From Chitinophagaceae bacterium (GTDB lineage: Bacteria > Bacteroidota > Bacteroidia > Chitinophagales > Chitinophagaceae), in NCBI GenBank assembly GCA_947488765.1, contig CANLAE010000013.1, forward strand, positions 1-64,000: DNA of 64,000 nucleotides, in the 5' to 3' direction. Position 1 is the first letter of the stretch. Every line of letters starts with the position of its first letter. Below are positions 1 through 8,715 of this stretch, piece by piece. The position numbers and the translations under genes were made by a program. Below the pieces are notes generated by a model. The model ran no database searches, was not told the DNA's origin, and worked only from the letters and a program-made list of their open reading frames with translations.

Positions 1-1930
1 CAATATTTCCCTGACTGCTTCTTCCTTTGATTTCCAATTCTTCAAAATAAAAATCCAATTCTTTATTTCTTGCCGTACAATTTGGACTCAAAACAATTTT
101 CACTACTTCCGCTTCTCCATTGGCATTACTTGTAAAATAATGAACCTTGCTCTTGTCACTGCCCTTGGTTAAATCATAATCCTTATCTCTTGTAACACCT
201 GTTACATTGAAGCGTTTGGCATAACTCACACCCGAAGCACCATCTAAATAAATCATATTGTAAGTAGTGCGTTCATCGCTTTTCTTGAAAATAGCAATGT
301 GTAAAATATCTTTACCAATGAACACTTTATCGCCAACTTTCACCACTTTCATCATTCCTCTTTTGGTAAAAACAATGATGTCATCTAAATCGCTGCACTC
401 AAATAAAAACTCATCTTTCTTTAAGCTTGTACCAATGAAACCCTCTTCCCTGTTGGCATACAGCTTGGTATTGGCAATGGTAATCTGCTGTACTTTAATG
501 GTATCAAATAATTTGATTTCCGTTTTACGTTCTTTTCCTTTGCCATATTTTTTCAATAAATTTTCAAAATAAGCAATGGCAAAATCATTCAAATGTTCAA
601 GGTCAAAATTCACCTGATTAATATCGGCTTCAATGTTTTTGATTTGTTCATTCAAATCATCAATATCGAGTTTATAAATTCTTCTTACCGGTTTCTCAGT
701 CAGTTTTAAAATATCTTCTCTTGAAATATTTTTGCGTTTCAGTTTTTTAATAAACGGCTGAAATGCTTTATCAATCGCCTCTAACACCTTTTCCCAGGTT
801 TCGTATTTCTGTTCTAATTCCTTATAAATCTTCTCTTCAAAGAATATTTTTTCTAAGGATGTGTAATGCCATTTGTCTTCTAATTCAGACAGTTTTATTT
901 CAAGCTCACGTTTCAATAAATTCTTGGTTCTGTCAACCGATATTTTTAACAACTCCTGTACACCAACAAATTTCGGTTTATGGTCTTCGATGATACAAGC
1001 GTTTGGACTAATACTCACTTCACAATCTGTAAAAGCATACAACGCATCAATCGTAATGTCACTCGAAATTCCGGGGGCTAAATCAATTTGTATCTCTACG
1101 TTTTTGCCCGTAAACTCCGTCATCTTTTTAATCTTGATTTTCCCTGCTTCATTGGCTTTACCAATACTTTCACAAAGCTGCGAAACTGTTACGCCAAAAG
1201 GAACATCACGAATAATCAAACTCTTTTTATCAAGCTCTTCAATAATACAACGCACCTTCACTTTCCCACCTCTTTTCCCTTCGTTGTAATTAGAAACATC
1301 TATCATGCCTCCTGTCTGAAAATCAGGATATAATTCTACTTTTCTGCCTTTTAAATATTTAATAGCGGCATCAATTACTTCACAAAAATTGTGCGGCAAA
1401 ATCTTTGTAGATAAGCCCACAGCAATACCTTCAGCGCCTTGAGCCAACAACAAAGGAAATTTCATTGGCAATGTAATAGGCTCATTTTTTCTGCCATCAT
1501 AACTCAATTGCCAATCGGTTGTTTTGGCATTGAAAGCAACATCTAAAGCAAATTTGCTCAGCCTTGCTTCAATGTAACGAGGTGCAGCTGCATCATCACC
1601 CGTTCTAATATCGACCCAGTTACCTTGTGTATCAATCAACAAATCTTTCTGACCCATATTTACCAACGCATCGCCAATACTTGCATCTCCATGCGGATGG
1701 TATTGCATCGCTTGCCCTATGATGTTTGCCACTTTATTAAAACGGCCATCATCCATTTCTTTCATGGCGTGCAAAATGCGACGCTGCACGGGTTTAAGCC
1801 CGTCTTCAATTGCCGGAACGGCTCTTTCTAAAATTACATACGACGCATATTCAAGGAACCAATTTTTATATTGTCCCTGAACGCCATTCTCATTTTCGTA
1901 TGCCCTGTTTTCTACTTTTTCTTTTGCCAC
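1..1930 (-). CDS. parC: DNA topoisomerase IV subunit A (ParC), 3' end outside the window
   Basis: Type IIA topoisomerase breakage-reunion subunit; with ParE it decatenates and relaxes DNA using ATP. About 643 codons are visible and the reading frame stays open to the window edge, so the C-terminal part is missing. The GLKPVQRR motif lies near residues 44-51 and the catalytic tyrosine is Y119 in AAAPRYIE. The frame is closed upstream by a TAA eight codons before, and no ATG precedes the conserved N-terminus, so GTG at 1930 is the best start. A copy of the GTGCGACGC repeat family lies in its leader. ParE is encoded on the same strand at 3332-5221 with two other genes between. ParC is preferred over GyrA because of the ParE partner; GyrA-like naming remains possible. 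Confidence 0.9.
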   Translation of the reverse strand, partial: MAKEKVENRAYENENGVQGQYKNWFLEYASYVILERAVPAIEDGLKPVQRRILHAMKEMDDGRFNKVANIIGQAMQYHPHGDASIGDALVNMGQKDLLIDTQGNWVDIRTGDDAAAPRYIEARLSKFALDVAFNAKTTDWQLSYDGRKNEPITLPMKFPLLLAQGAEGIAVGLSTKILPHNFCEVIDAAIKYLKGRKVELYPDFQTGGMIDVSNYNEGKRGGKVKVRCIIEELDKKSLIIRDVPFGVTVSQLCESIGKANEAGKIKIKKMTEFTGKNVEIQIDLAPGISSDITIDALYAFTDCEVSISPNACIIEDHKPKFVGVQELLKISVDRTKNLLKRELEIKLSELEDKWHYTSLEKIFFEEKIYKELEQKYETWEKVLEAIDKAFQPFIKKLKRKNISREDILKLTEKPVRRIYKLDIDDLNEQIKNIEADINQVNFDLEHLNDFAIAYFENLLKKYGKGKERKTEIKLFDTIKVQQITIANTKLYANREEGFIGTSLKKDEFLFECSDLDDIIVFTKRGMMKVVKVGDKVFIGKDILHIAIFKKSDERTTYNMIYLDGASGVSYAKRFNVTGVTRDKDYDLTKGSDKSKVHYFTSNANGEAEVVKIVLSPNCTARNKELDFYFEELEIKGRSSQGNI

Positions 1931-1976
1931 TGTTGTATCATTATTTTGTTACCAACTGTTGATTCTTTGTTCATCG

Positions 1977-2026
1977 TTCTCGGCGTCGCACACTGCAACG
2001 TTTAGCACTTTACTGAACTTTTTTTT
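1977..2026 (-). repeat. Interspersed repeat copy, GTGCGACGC family (type 2)
   Basis: Fifty-nt element whose core on the minus strand is GTGCGACGCCGAGAA (1977-1991). It aligns without gaps to 46351-46399: the first 15 positions are identical, about 19 of the next 27 match, and both end in a T-run on the plus strand. It sits between the VOC gene and parC, in the parC leader. Confidence 0.65.
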
Positions 2027-2046
2027 ATTACTGCTCCATCAATTAT

Positions 2047-2451
2047 TTATGCATTAGCTTCATACAATTCCAATGGCTGACCATTGGGATCATTGAAAAA
2101 CAAAAACTTTTTTCCTGTAAATTCATCTACCCTTACTTCCTGCACATCTACAGATTTTTCTTTCAAATATAAATAAGCTGCATCCACATCAGCAACTGCA
2201 AAAGCTAGGTGCCGCAAGCCTTTCGCCTCAGGAAACGATGCTCTTTCTCTATATTCAGGAAAGGAAAACAATTCAATTTGATACACACCGTTCACACTTA
2301 AATCCAATTTATACGATTGTATTTCTGCTCTGTACACTTCTGCTAATATTTCAAATCCCAATACTTCTGTATAAAAGCGTTTACTCACTTTATAGTTATC
2401 TGTAAGTATGGCAACATGATGTATTTTTTCTATTTTGAGCATACTTAACAA
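2047..2451 (-). CDS. VOC family protein (glyoxalase-like)
   Basis: Small cytoplasmic metalloprotein of the vicinal oxygen chelate fold, 134 aa, one full domain made of two beta-alpha-beta-beta-beta modules. The four positions that bind metal in glyoxalase I are filled: His 11/12 (IHHVAI), Glu 60 (YQIELF), His 81 (RHLAFAV) and Glu 128 (PLELYE). It resembles the YaeR/GloA2 subgroup rather than classical GloA. The substrate cannot be deduced. The start is 5 nt after the DUF1835 gene, so the two are probably co-transcribed from the parE side. ATG at 2442 (three codons in) is an equally possible start. Confidence 0.8.
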   Translation of the reverse strand: MLSMLKIEKIHHVAILTDNYKVSKRFYTEVLGFEILAEVYRAEIQSYKLDLSVNGVYQIELFSFPEYRERASFPEAKGLRHLAFAVADVDAAYLYLKEKSVDVQEVRVDEFTGKKFLFFNDPNGQPLELYEANA

Positions 2452-2456
2452 CCTGA

Positions 2457-3296
2457 TTAATTATTTTCTACCTCACTATTATTTGATGCAAATTTGATGG
2501 TCAATTCTTTCCATCCTTTTTCCCAATTACCAGAAATCTCCAACATACCAACCTCAGCCATTTCTTTGAATCTGCTTACCAAAAAAACATCTCCTGTTTT
2601 TACTTTCATTTTACTTTGTGCATTGCCTAAAACTTTCAACAATTTTTGTGGTTCACCAGTTACATGACTTAATAATTCTTTGTCAAAATAATCAGCGTCT
2701 TTGTTAACAATTTTTTTACCACCTTCTAAAATGCGAACCATTTTATTTTCATCACAAATCTTTTTCCATTCATCAGGGTCGAGTTCAAATTCACTCAATG
2801 TAATAGGACGAGCTAATTTCTTTGCCTTCAAAAATTCTTTCGGTTGAATCTCATGTAAATGCTGTGGATAAAAGATTTGCCCTTTTTCATTGATGAAAGG
2901 AAGATTGTTTAAGTACAACACATGCACCTTACTTTGATAGGGTTTTAACTGACTCATCAGCCAATAATAGCTGCACACATCATGTTGGTTTTGTCCCATC
3001 CAAATCCATAATTCTTCGGGTTTTTCATCAACAGGTTCTTCTAATTTTTTGATGAGTTGATGAACAGTCATTTTATCATCTACAATATCCAATTGTTCTT
3101 TGTAAGGAGAAAATTCTAATAATTCTTTCCACCAGTCTCTTCTTGCCTGATAACCTTCTGTTTCATAAATATTAGTAATTGGTCCTACTGCAAAATCATC
3201 TTTAATTTCTACAATTTCTCCATGCAAAGTTTCATCTAGTTCAATTGCTTTGCTTAATGCCTCTACGTTTGCTTGTTCAAATACGATGTGTATCAT
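2457..3296 (-). CDS. DUF1835 domain-containing protein
   Basis: 279 aa, cytoplasmic, no signal peptide or membrane segment. The N-terminus (MIHIVFEQANVEAL, then LHGEIVEIKDDFAVGPI) matches the DUF1835 pattern, and the second half looks like the DUF3658-type domain often fused to it. Function is unknown. It lies 35 nt downstream of parE and 5 nt upstream of the VOC gene, all leftward. Its place between the two topoisomerase IV genes may only reflect shared transcription. Confidence 0.75.
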   Translation of the reverse strand: MIHIVFEQANVEALSKAIELDETLHGEIVEIKDDFAVGPITNIYETEGYQARRDWWKELLEFSPYKEQLDIVDDKMTVHQLIKKLEEPVDEKPEELWIWMGQNQHDVCSYYWLMSQLKPYQSKVHVLYLNNLPFINEKGQIFYPQHLHEIQPKEFLKAKKLARPITLSEFELDPDEWKKICDENKMVRILEGGKKIVNKDADYFDKELLSHVTGEPQKLLKVLGNAQSKMKVKTGDVFLVSRFKEMAEVGMLEISGNWEKGWKELTIKFASNNSEVENN

Positions 3297-3331
3297 TTAT
3301 TTAATTAAGAATTAATAATTTAAAATTAAGA

Positions 3332-5221
3332 TTATCCAACTTCTTCCACCAAATCCAACTCCACCCTCAAGTTATCAATAATAAACTCCTGACGTTGTGG
3401 TGTATTTTTCCCCATGTAATATTCTAGTAATTGCTGAATATGATCGCCTTGTTCTAACAATACCGGTTGTCTGCGCATGTCTTTGGTAATGAATCTTTCA
3501 AACTCGTCCGGACTAATTTCACCCAACCCTTTGAATCGGGTAATCTCGGGCTTTCCGGTTAATTTTCTTACGGCTGCTTGTTTCTCAGATTCATCATAAC
3601 AATAAATGGTTTCTTGTTTGTTTCTTACACGGAATAATGGTGTTTCCAAAATATAAACGTGTCCACGTTTTACCAAATCCGGGAAAAATTGCAAGAAGAA
3701 AGTCATCAGCAACAAACGAATGTGCATACCATCTACATCGGCATCGGTGGCAACAATAATATTGTTGTAACGCAAAGCTTCCAAGCCGTCTTCAATATTC
3801 AGTGCGTGTTGCAATAAATTAAATTCTTCATTTTCGTACACCACTTTTTTGGTAAGTCCGAAACAATTCAATGGTTTGCCACGTAAGCTGAAAACCGCTT
3901 GTGAATCTACATTTCTTGCTTTTGTAATAGAACCACTTGCACTGTCTCCTTCGGTAATAAAGATGGTGCTATTGGCTTGCAATGCAATAAATTCTTCTTT
4001 ATTTTTTGTAGGAGGTTCATCATTAAAGTGAATCCTGCAATCACGTAATTTTTTATTGTGCAGATTGGCTTTTTTGGCACGTTCATTTGCCAATTTTCTG
4101 ATACCACTCAGTTCTTTTCTTTCCTTTTCACTTTGTTCAATTCTTTTCTTTAAAGCATCTGCAACAGGGGTATTTCTGTGTAAAAAATTATCAAGTTCTT
4201 TGCTCAAAAATTCCTCTATAAATTTCTTCATTGTTGGTCCGTTTGGAGCAACAACCGATGAGCCCAATTTTGTTTTGGTTTGACTTTCAAAAACGGGTTC
4301 TTGTACACGCACACTCACAGCAGCAACAATACTTGTACGTATGTCTGATGCATCATAATCTTTCTTGAAAAACTCACGAACCACTTTTACATAAGCCTCT
4401 CTGAAAGCCTGCTGATGCGTTCCACCTTGTGTGGTGTATTGACCATTTACAAAAGAAAAAATATCTTCTCCGTAATCATTGTTGTGACTGATTGCCACTT
4501 CAATATCATCACCTTTTAAATGTATAATTGGATAACGGAGTTCATCGGCATTTGTTTTGCGGGAAAGCAAATCATGTAATCCATTTTTACTTACATAACG
4601 TTTGCCATTGAAGTTGATTACCAACCCTGCATTAAGATAACAATAGTTCCAAAGTTGGTTGTCTAAATATTCGTGTAAAAATTTGAAGTTTGTAAAAATT
4701 GTTTCATCCGGAATGAACGTAACAAGCGTTCCATTTTCTTCTTTAGTAGCTGTTTCTTTGTGTTCTTTGGTTAAGTTCCCTCTTTCAAATTCGGCAACTT
4801 TTGATTTGCCTTCTCTAAAACTTTCTACTCTAAAATAATGACTCAGTGCATTTACCGCTTTTGTACCTACCCCATTCAACCCTACACTTTTCTGAAAAGC
4901 ATTGCTATCATACTTAGCACCGGTATTTATTTTACTTACAACATCTACTACTTTACCCAAAGGAATACCTCTTCCATAGTCACGAATAGTAACTGTTTTA
5001 TTTTCAATGGTTAAATCTATGTGACGACCATGACCCATTGTATGTTCATCAATACAATTATCCATTACCTCTTTCACCAATACATAAATACCATCATCGG
5101 GTGCGGAGCCATCGCCTAATTTTCCGATGTACATTCCCGGACGTAACCGAATATGTTCTTTCCAATCGAGACTTTTAATATCATCTTCCGTATAACCTGA
5201 CTGTGGTTTAATTTCTGCCAT
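3332..5221 (-). CDS. parE: DNA topoisomerase IV subunit B (ParE)
   Basis: ATPase subunit of topoisomerase IV, 629 aa, the usual length for Bacteroidota ParE. The GHKL ATPase motifs are in order: EVMDNCIDE (about 51-59), DYGRGIP and [13 protein letters not shown]. They are followed by the transducer domain and a TOPRIM domain with EGDSASG and DADVDGMH. The C-terminal FKGLGEI motif is present. It starts at ATG 5221 about 60 nt downstream of a good promoter (-33 at 5314-5317, -7 at 5288-5295). It is first in a leftward run with the DUF1835 and VOC genes, then parC. The length excludes a large GyrB with an insert. Confidence 0.95.
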   Translation of the reverse strand: MAEIKPQSGYTEDDIKSLDWKEHIRLRPGMYIGKLGDGSAPDDGIYVLVKEVMDNCIDEHTMGHGRHIDLTIENKTVTIRDYGRGIPLGKVVDVVSKINTGAKYDSNAFQKSVGLNGVGTKAVNALSHYFRVESFREGKSKVAEFERGNLTKEHKETATKEENGTLVTFIPDETIFTNFKFLHEYLDNQLWNYCYLNAGLVINFNGKRYVSKNGLHDLLSRKTNADELRYPIIHLKGDDIEVAISHNNDYGEDIFSFVNGQYTTQGGTHQQAFREAYVKVVREFFKKDYDASDIRTSIVAAVSVRVQEPVFESQTKTKLGSSVVAPNGPTMKKFIEEFLSKELDNFLHRNTPVADALKKRIEQSEKERKELSGIRKLANERAKKANLHNKKLRDCRIHFNDEPPTKNKEEFIALQANSTIFITEGDSASGSITKARNVDSQAVFSLRGKPLNCFGLTKKVVYENEEFNLLQHALNIEDGLEALRYNNIIVATDADVDGMHIRLLLMTFFLQFFPDLVKRGHVYILETPLFRVRNKQETIYCYDESEKQAAVRKLTGKPEITRFKGLGEISPDEFERFITKDMRRQPVLLEQGDHIQQLLEYYMGKNTPQRQEFIIDNLRVELDLVEEVG

Positions 5222-5287
5222 AAAAAATATTATTATAATGCACTATCAATTACCAAACCAAAATGCCTCACTGTTTTTTAAAAAATA

Positions 5288-5317
5288 CAAATCTAAAAAT
5301 CTAGTTTAGTTGGCAAA
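5288..5317 (-). promoter_or_regulatory. Promoter of parE
   Basis: On the minus strand TTTG (5314-5317), 18 nt, then TAGATTTG (5288-5295). This fits the Bacteroidota sigma-A consensus TTTG / TAnnTTTG with normal spacing. The predicted leader to the parE ATG is about 60 nt. Confidence 0.6.
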
Positions 5318-5401
5318 GTACTGTTTATAAACAAGGTGGGTTTAATTGTGGATAAAAGAATTGCTTCATTGCCTGTAATTGTTAAAATCTTAGGTTTGTG
5401 T

Positions 5402-5908
5402 ATGGTTACTGATATTGAAAGTATTAAAAACATTGCATCGGAAAAACATCAGGAAAATTTGGATTTTCAAGATTTTTTAAAATTTCAAGACGGAATTTTA
5501 TTGGATAGCTTGGTTGAAAATATTAACAAAAAAACCGAATCTGCTATTGATTGCACAGAATGTGGCAATTGCTGTAAGAGCTTAATGATCAATGTTTCGG
5601 AAGATGAAGCGAATGATTTATCGCAACATCTGCAAACCGACCGAACAACATTTGATACTAAGTATTTAGAGAAAGGCAGCAACGGATTGATGCTGATGAA
5701 TACGATTCCTTGTAATTTTTTAAGTGACAATAAATGCACCGTTTATGCACAACGGTTTGCGGGATGCAAAGAATTTCCGGCTATGCACTTACCCAATTTT
5801 AAACAACGATTATTTACTACTTTCATGCATTACGAAAGATGTCCGATTATTTTTAATGTAGTAGAATCATTAAAAACAGCAACGGGCTTTATAAACGAAA
5901 CAAATTAA
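5402..5908 (+). CDS. YkgJ-type cysteine-cluster protein
   Basis: 168 aa. Cysteines cluster as CTECGNCC followed by CNFLSDNKCTVYAQRFAGC, the pattern of the YkgJ (zinc- or iron-binding CxxCxxCC) family. The function of this family is not firmly established. The reading frame is open back to GTG 5336, but ATG 5402 is chosen because the extra 22 residues are not part of the recognisable domain and no ribosome-binding site supports the GTG. Five nt separate it from the NamZ-like gene, suggesting a two-gene operon divergent from parE. Confidence 0.75.
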   Translation: MVTDIESIKNIASEKHQENLDFQDFLKFQDGILLDSLVENINKKTESAIDCTECGNCCKSLMINVSEDEANDLSQHLQTDRTTFDTKYLEKGSNGLMLMNTIPCNFLSDNKCTVYAQRFAGCKEFPAMHLPNFKQRLFTTFMHYERCPIIFNVVESLKTATGFINETN

Positions 5909-5913
5909 CATCA

Positions 5914-7080
5914 ATGGTTCAGTTTGGAATTGATATGTTGCTTCAACAAAATCCTTCTTGGAAAACGAAAAGCATTGCACTTGTTACCAATCATGCAGCA
6001 ACTACTAATACATTGATTCCTAGTAGAAAAGTGCTAGTTGATAATGGTTTTAATATTACTACTTTGTTTGCTCCCGAACATGGATTGGATGTACAAGGTG
6101 CAGACGGACATTTGATGCATCATGGTACAGATGCATTGACAAATTTGCCCATCATCAGTTTGTATGGAACGCAATTGCAACCCTCTGCAAAAGACCTAGA
6201 AAACATAGATATTGTGTTGTTTGATATACCCGATATTGGTTGCAGGTATTACACATATTTATGGACTATGACTTATGTGTTGGAAGCTTGTGCTGAACAC
6301 AAAAAACAATTGATTGTATTGGACAGACCAAACCCAATTTCAGGAAATATTGCTTTGGCTGAAGGGCCGATGCTAGATGCATTGAACTGTTCGAGTTTTA
6401 TTGGCCGATGGCAAATTCCTTTGAGGCATAATTGTACAATAGGCGAACTAGCACTGTACTTTAATGCAGTAAAAAAACTGCAAGTTTCATTGGTAGTAAT
6501 TCGTTGCAACAACTGGAACAGAAACCTGTTTCAACCGCAATGGGGAATTGATTTTGTTGCCACATCACCTGCTATAAAAAACTTTGAGGCTGCTTTGTTG
6601 TACCCTGGTTTGGGATTGCTGGAAGCAACGAATATCAGTGAAGGAAGAGGAACAGACTTATCATTTCAAATAGCTGGTGCACCTTGGTTTGATGCAACAA
6701 CTGTTTGTGAGGTGTTTAATCAAATACAAGAAGATGTTGTATTAAAAGCCATACAATTTACACCCACCGAAAGTAAATATGCACATCAACAATGCAATGG
6801 CGTTTCGTTTGGTGTAGAAGATGCTGCACAATTTCAGCCGGTGTTTACAGCTTTGTTGTTTATTAAGCTGGTAAAAGATATTCATGCCAATGATTTTAAA
6901 TGGCAACCCTACCCTACACTTGTAAACCCTACCGGAAAACATCATCTCGATAAATTAATGGGCTTACCAAACAGCGAAGCATTGTTTGATTTGCCTTTTC
7001 AATCTTTTTTGAAAGCAATTGAACAAGTAACAAAACTTCAGAACTGGGAAGATGCAATAGCAGATTTTTTGTTGTATTGA
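5914..7080 (+). CDS. DUF1343 / NamZ-like exo-beta-N-acetylmuramidase (GH171)
   Basis: 388 aa. NamZ enzymes of this family release terminal MurNAc from peptidoglycan fragments during cell-wall recycling. Family hallmarks seen: FAPEHG (52-57), DIPDIGCRYYTY (104-115), DRPNP (137-141) and LEATNISEGRGT (near 236-247), each holding conserved acidic residues. Most relatives are exported or are lipoproteins. This one starts at ATG 5914 without any signal peptide, so it is predicted cytoplasmic and would act on imported muropeptides. It follows the YkgJ-type gene by 5 nt. Family assignment is strong; substrate is inferred from the family. Confidence 0.85.
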   Translation: MVQFGIDMLLQQNPSWKTKSIALVTNHAATTNTLIPSRKVLVDNGFNITTLFAPEHGLDVQGADGHLMHHGTDALTNLPIISLYGTQLQPSAKDLENIDIVLFDIPDIGCRYYTYLWTMTYVLEACAEHKKQLIVLDRPNPISGNIALAEGPMLDALNCSSFIGRWQIPLRHNCTIGELALYFNAVKKLQVSLVVIRCNNWNRNLFQPQWGIDFVATSPAIKNFEAALLYPGLGLLEATNISEGRGTDLSFQIAGAPWFDATTVCEVFNQIQEDVVLKAIQFTPTESKYAHQQCNGVSFGVEDAAQFQPVFTALLFIKLVKDIHANDFKWQPYPTLVNPTGKHHLDKLMGLPNSEALFDLPFQSFLKAIEQVTKLQNWEDAIADFLLY

Positions 7081-7130
7081 ACAAATAATGGGCGTTGATA
7101 TTTTGCTAATATTCAAATTGAAGTAGCAAA

Positions 7131-7574
7131 CTATATTGCATCATGCACTTCGGCTGTGGTGTTGTGTGATATTAGTATCCAATTTTTATTACGCAATGCA
7201 AATACCCGAATGTATTTTAAATGATAGCGGTCTAGATTGTCTTTAATTCGTTTTTGTATGTGCATTAATCCTTTTACAATTGCAATATCTGTGTGTAGTT
7301 CTACTTTCACCGAATCATGTAGTCTTCCCACAAAACCTCCTTTTGCTACCGATGACAACCAACCTTTCTTGCCTTCTACTTTGCCGCTTCCATGGCTAAA
7401 CACAAAATCTTCGGCATAAGCTTTATCCAATGCAATTAAATTTCTTGCAACTACGTCGGTGTCTATTTGTTGGTTGAATGTTAACAGTAAAGTACTGTCG
7501 TTATTGGGCTTTTGAGCAAATGACTGTGCGAAAAATAAGGTAGTGGTTAGGAGGAAAAGGAGGATGTTTTTCAT
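7131..7574 (-). CDS. Secreted NTF2-like (DUF4440/SnoaL-type) protein
   Basis: 147 aa with a clear Sec signal peptide (hydrophobic residues 4-18, cleavage after SFA at about 20). The mature part has the cone-shaped NTF2-like pattern of DUF4440 proteins: an N-terminal helix, then VVARNLIALDKAYAEDFVFSH and a C-terminal sheet ending NKNWILISHNTT. No catalytic set can be named. It is a single gene, convergent with the NamZ gene and followed upstream by the repeat-rich gap at 7575-7872. Confidence 0.7.
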   Translation of the reverse strand: MKNILLFLLTTTLFFAQSFAQKPNNDSTLLLTFNQQIDTDVVARNLIALDKAYAEDFVFSHGSGKVEGKKGWLSSVAKGGFVGRLHDSVKVELHTDIAIVKGLMHIQKRIKDNLDRYHLKYIRVFALRNKNWILISHNTTAEVHDAI

Positions 7575-7872
7575 GGAGTGAAGATAGAGATTTTGTTGAG
7601 GAAAGTTAGGAAGACCGGAAGTCGGGAGAAGGATGACAGATTTAAGATGACAGATGGCAGGTTTGGGGCGAACGTTTTCAACGTTTTGGACTTTTTAAAC
7701 TTATTGAAGTACGAGTCAGATTGCTTCGTTCCTCGCAATGAAGTGTTACCACAAAGGCACGAAGGACACTAAGGATTGTATAACTTTTTGAACCTCTTTA
7801 ACTTCTTGAACCTCTAGAACTATAAAACTCCAAACTAAATAACTATATAACTAAAACCTATACAACTAACAA
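7575..7872. repeat. Repeat-mosaic intergenic gap
   Basis: 298 nt without a credible gene. From left to right: a GACAGAT/GATGACAGATGGCAG purine-rich stretch (about 7630-7660); AACGTTTTCAACGTT (about 7674-7688); a short palindrome ATTGC-N10-GCAAT (about 7720-7739); the CACAAAGGCACGAAGG stretch (about 7751-7766); then the GTT-unit array read on the minus strand (7779-7872). The 64-codon reading frame at 7578-7772 is a translation of these repeats, not a gene. Confidence 0.6.
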
Positions 7873-7880
7873 CTAAACAA
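7779..7880 (-). repeat. Degenerate GTT-unit array, about 13 units
   Basis: Read on the minus strand the sequence after the tcdA stop splits into units of 5-9 nt that each begin with GTT: GTTTA, GTTGTTA, GTTGTATAG, GTTTTA, GTTATATA, GTTATTTA, GTTTGGA, GTTTTATA, GTTCTAGAG, GTTCAAGAA, GTTAAAGAG, GTTCAAAAA, GTTATA. The last two codons of tcdA are also GTT GTT. Similar arrays lie at 10732-10786 and 49163-49195. Confidence 0.6.
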
Positions 7881-8634
7881 CCTTCTTCACCGCTCCTATT
7901 TGTACTTCTTGTAAATCGGCTAAGTCTCTAATAACAACACTTGCAGCTACACAACCAAAGATTGCGGGCATATAACTGATAGTGCCGATTAATGATTTTT
8001 TGGGATGTGCTTTTTCGGTAACAATGATTTTTTCTTGGTCAACTTCTTCGGCACTGAATACTACTTTCACGCCTTTTTTAATTCCTAAGCTTCTGAGTTT
8101 TCGGCGTACATAAAAAGCTAAGTTGCATTGGTGTGTTTTGGAAATATCGGTAACGGTTACTTTTAGTGGATTGATTTTTCCACCGGCTCCCATAGAACTG
8201 ATGATGGGAATATTTCTGTCGATACAGGCTTTGATAAAATAACTTTTCGGGCTTAAGGTATCTATGCAATCAACGGCATAATCGTAATTGCCTTTGTCTA
8301 ATAAATCGTTGGTAATTTCATCTCTGATGTATAATTGCAACACTGTTAATTCTATTGCCGGGTTGATATCTTTCAGGCGTTCTGCCAACACTTCTGCTTT
8401 TGGTTTTCCGGCTGTGCTGTGCAGGGCAGGAATTTGTCGGTTGCAGTTGCTTAAATCTACTACATCGGCATCGGCAATTGTCATTTTACCAACACCTGCA
8501 CGGGCAATCATTTCGGCACAGATACCTCCTACTCCGCCTAAACCAACGACTAGTACATTTTTATTCATCAACGTTTCTACTGCGGTATCGCCTAAAAGCA
8601 ATTGAGATCTGCTCATCCAATATGGTATTGTCAT
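7873..8634 (-). CDS. tcdA: tRNA threonylcarbamoyladenosine dehydratase (TcdA)
   Basis: E1-like, ThiF-family enzyme that uses ATP to cyclise t6A37 of tRNA to ct6A. 253 aa. The nucleotide-binding loop GLGGVGG is at 31-37, the acidic residue after it in IADAD, the NRQ motif at 65-67 and a cysteine near 228 (FGCVAA) in the region of the family's reactive cysteine. DCIDT (122-126) is also typical. It is a single leftward gene; its 3' end runs directly into the GTT-unit array. Other ThiF/MoeB proteins would have zinc-binding CxxC pairs, which are absent. Confidence 0.9.
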   Translation of the reverse strand: MTIPYWMSRSQLLLGDTAVETLMNKNVLVVGLGGVGGICAEMIARAGVGKMTIADADVVDLSNCNRQIPALHSTAGKPKAEVLAERLKDINPAIELTVLQLYIRDEITNDLLDKGNYDYAVDCIDTLSPKSYFIKACIDRNIPIISSMGAGGKINPLKVTVTDISKTHQCNLAFYVRRKLRSLGIKKGVKVVFSAEEVDQEKIIVTEKAHPKKSLIGTISYMPAIFGCVAASVVIRDLADLQEVQIGAVKKVV

Positions 8635-8715
8635 GCTGCTATAATTTATTTCATTGAATTAAAACAATGAATGAAAGAAATAATTATTTTACGCAAATAA
8701 AAATCAATTCCAATT

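Noticed and set aside
763-1333. Overlapping plus-strand reading frames opposite parC
   Set aside because: They are antisense to the conserved ParC frame, overlap each other in two frames and show no domain or start signal.
7578-7772. 64-codon frame in the repeat-mosaic gap
   Set aside because: It translates intergenic repeat strings; its C-terminal half comes from the ATTGC palindrome and the CACAAAGG stretch.
7779-7880. GTT-unit array as a CRISPR or microsatellite
   Set aside because: Units are 5-9 nt and vary in length and sequence; there are no spacers, no fixed repeat and no cas genes.
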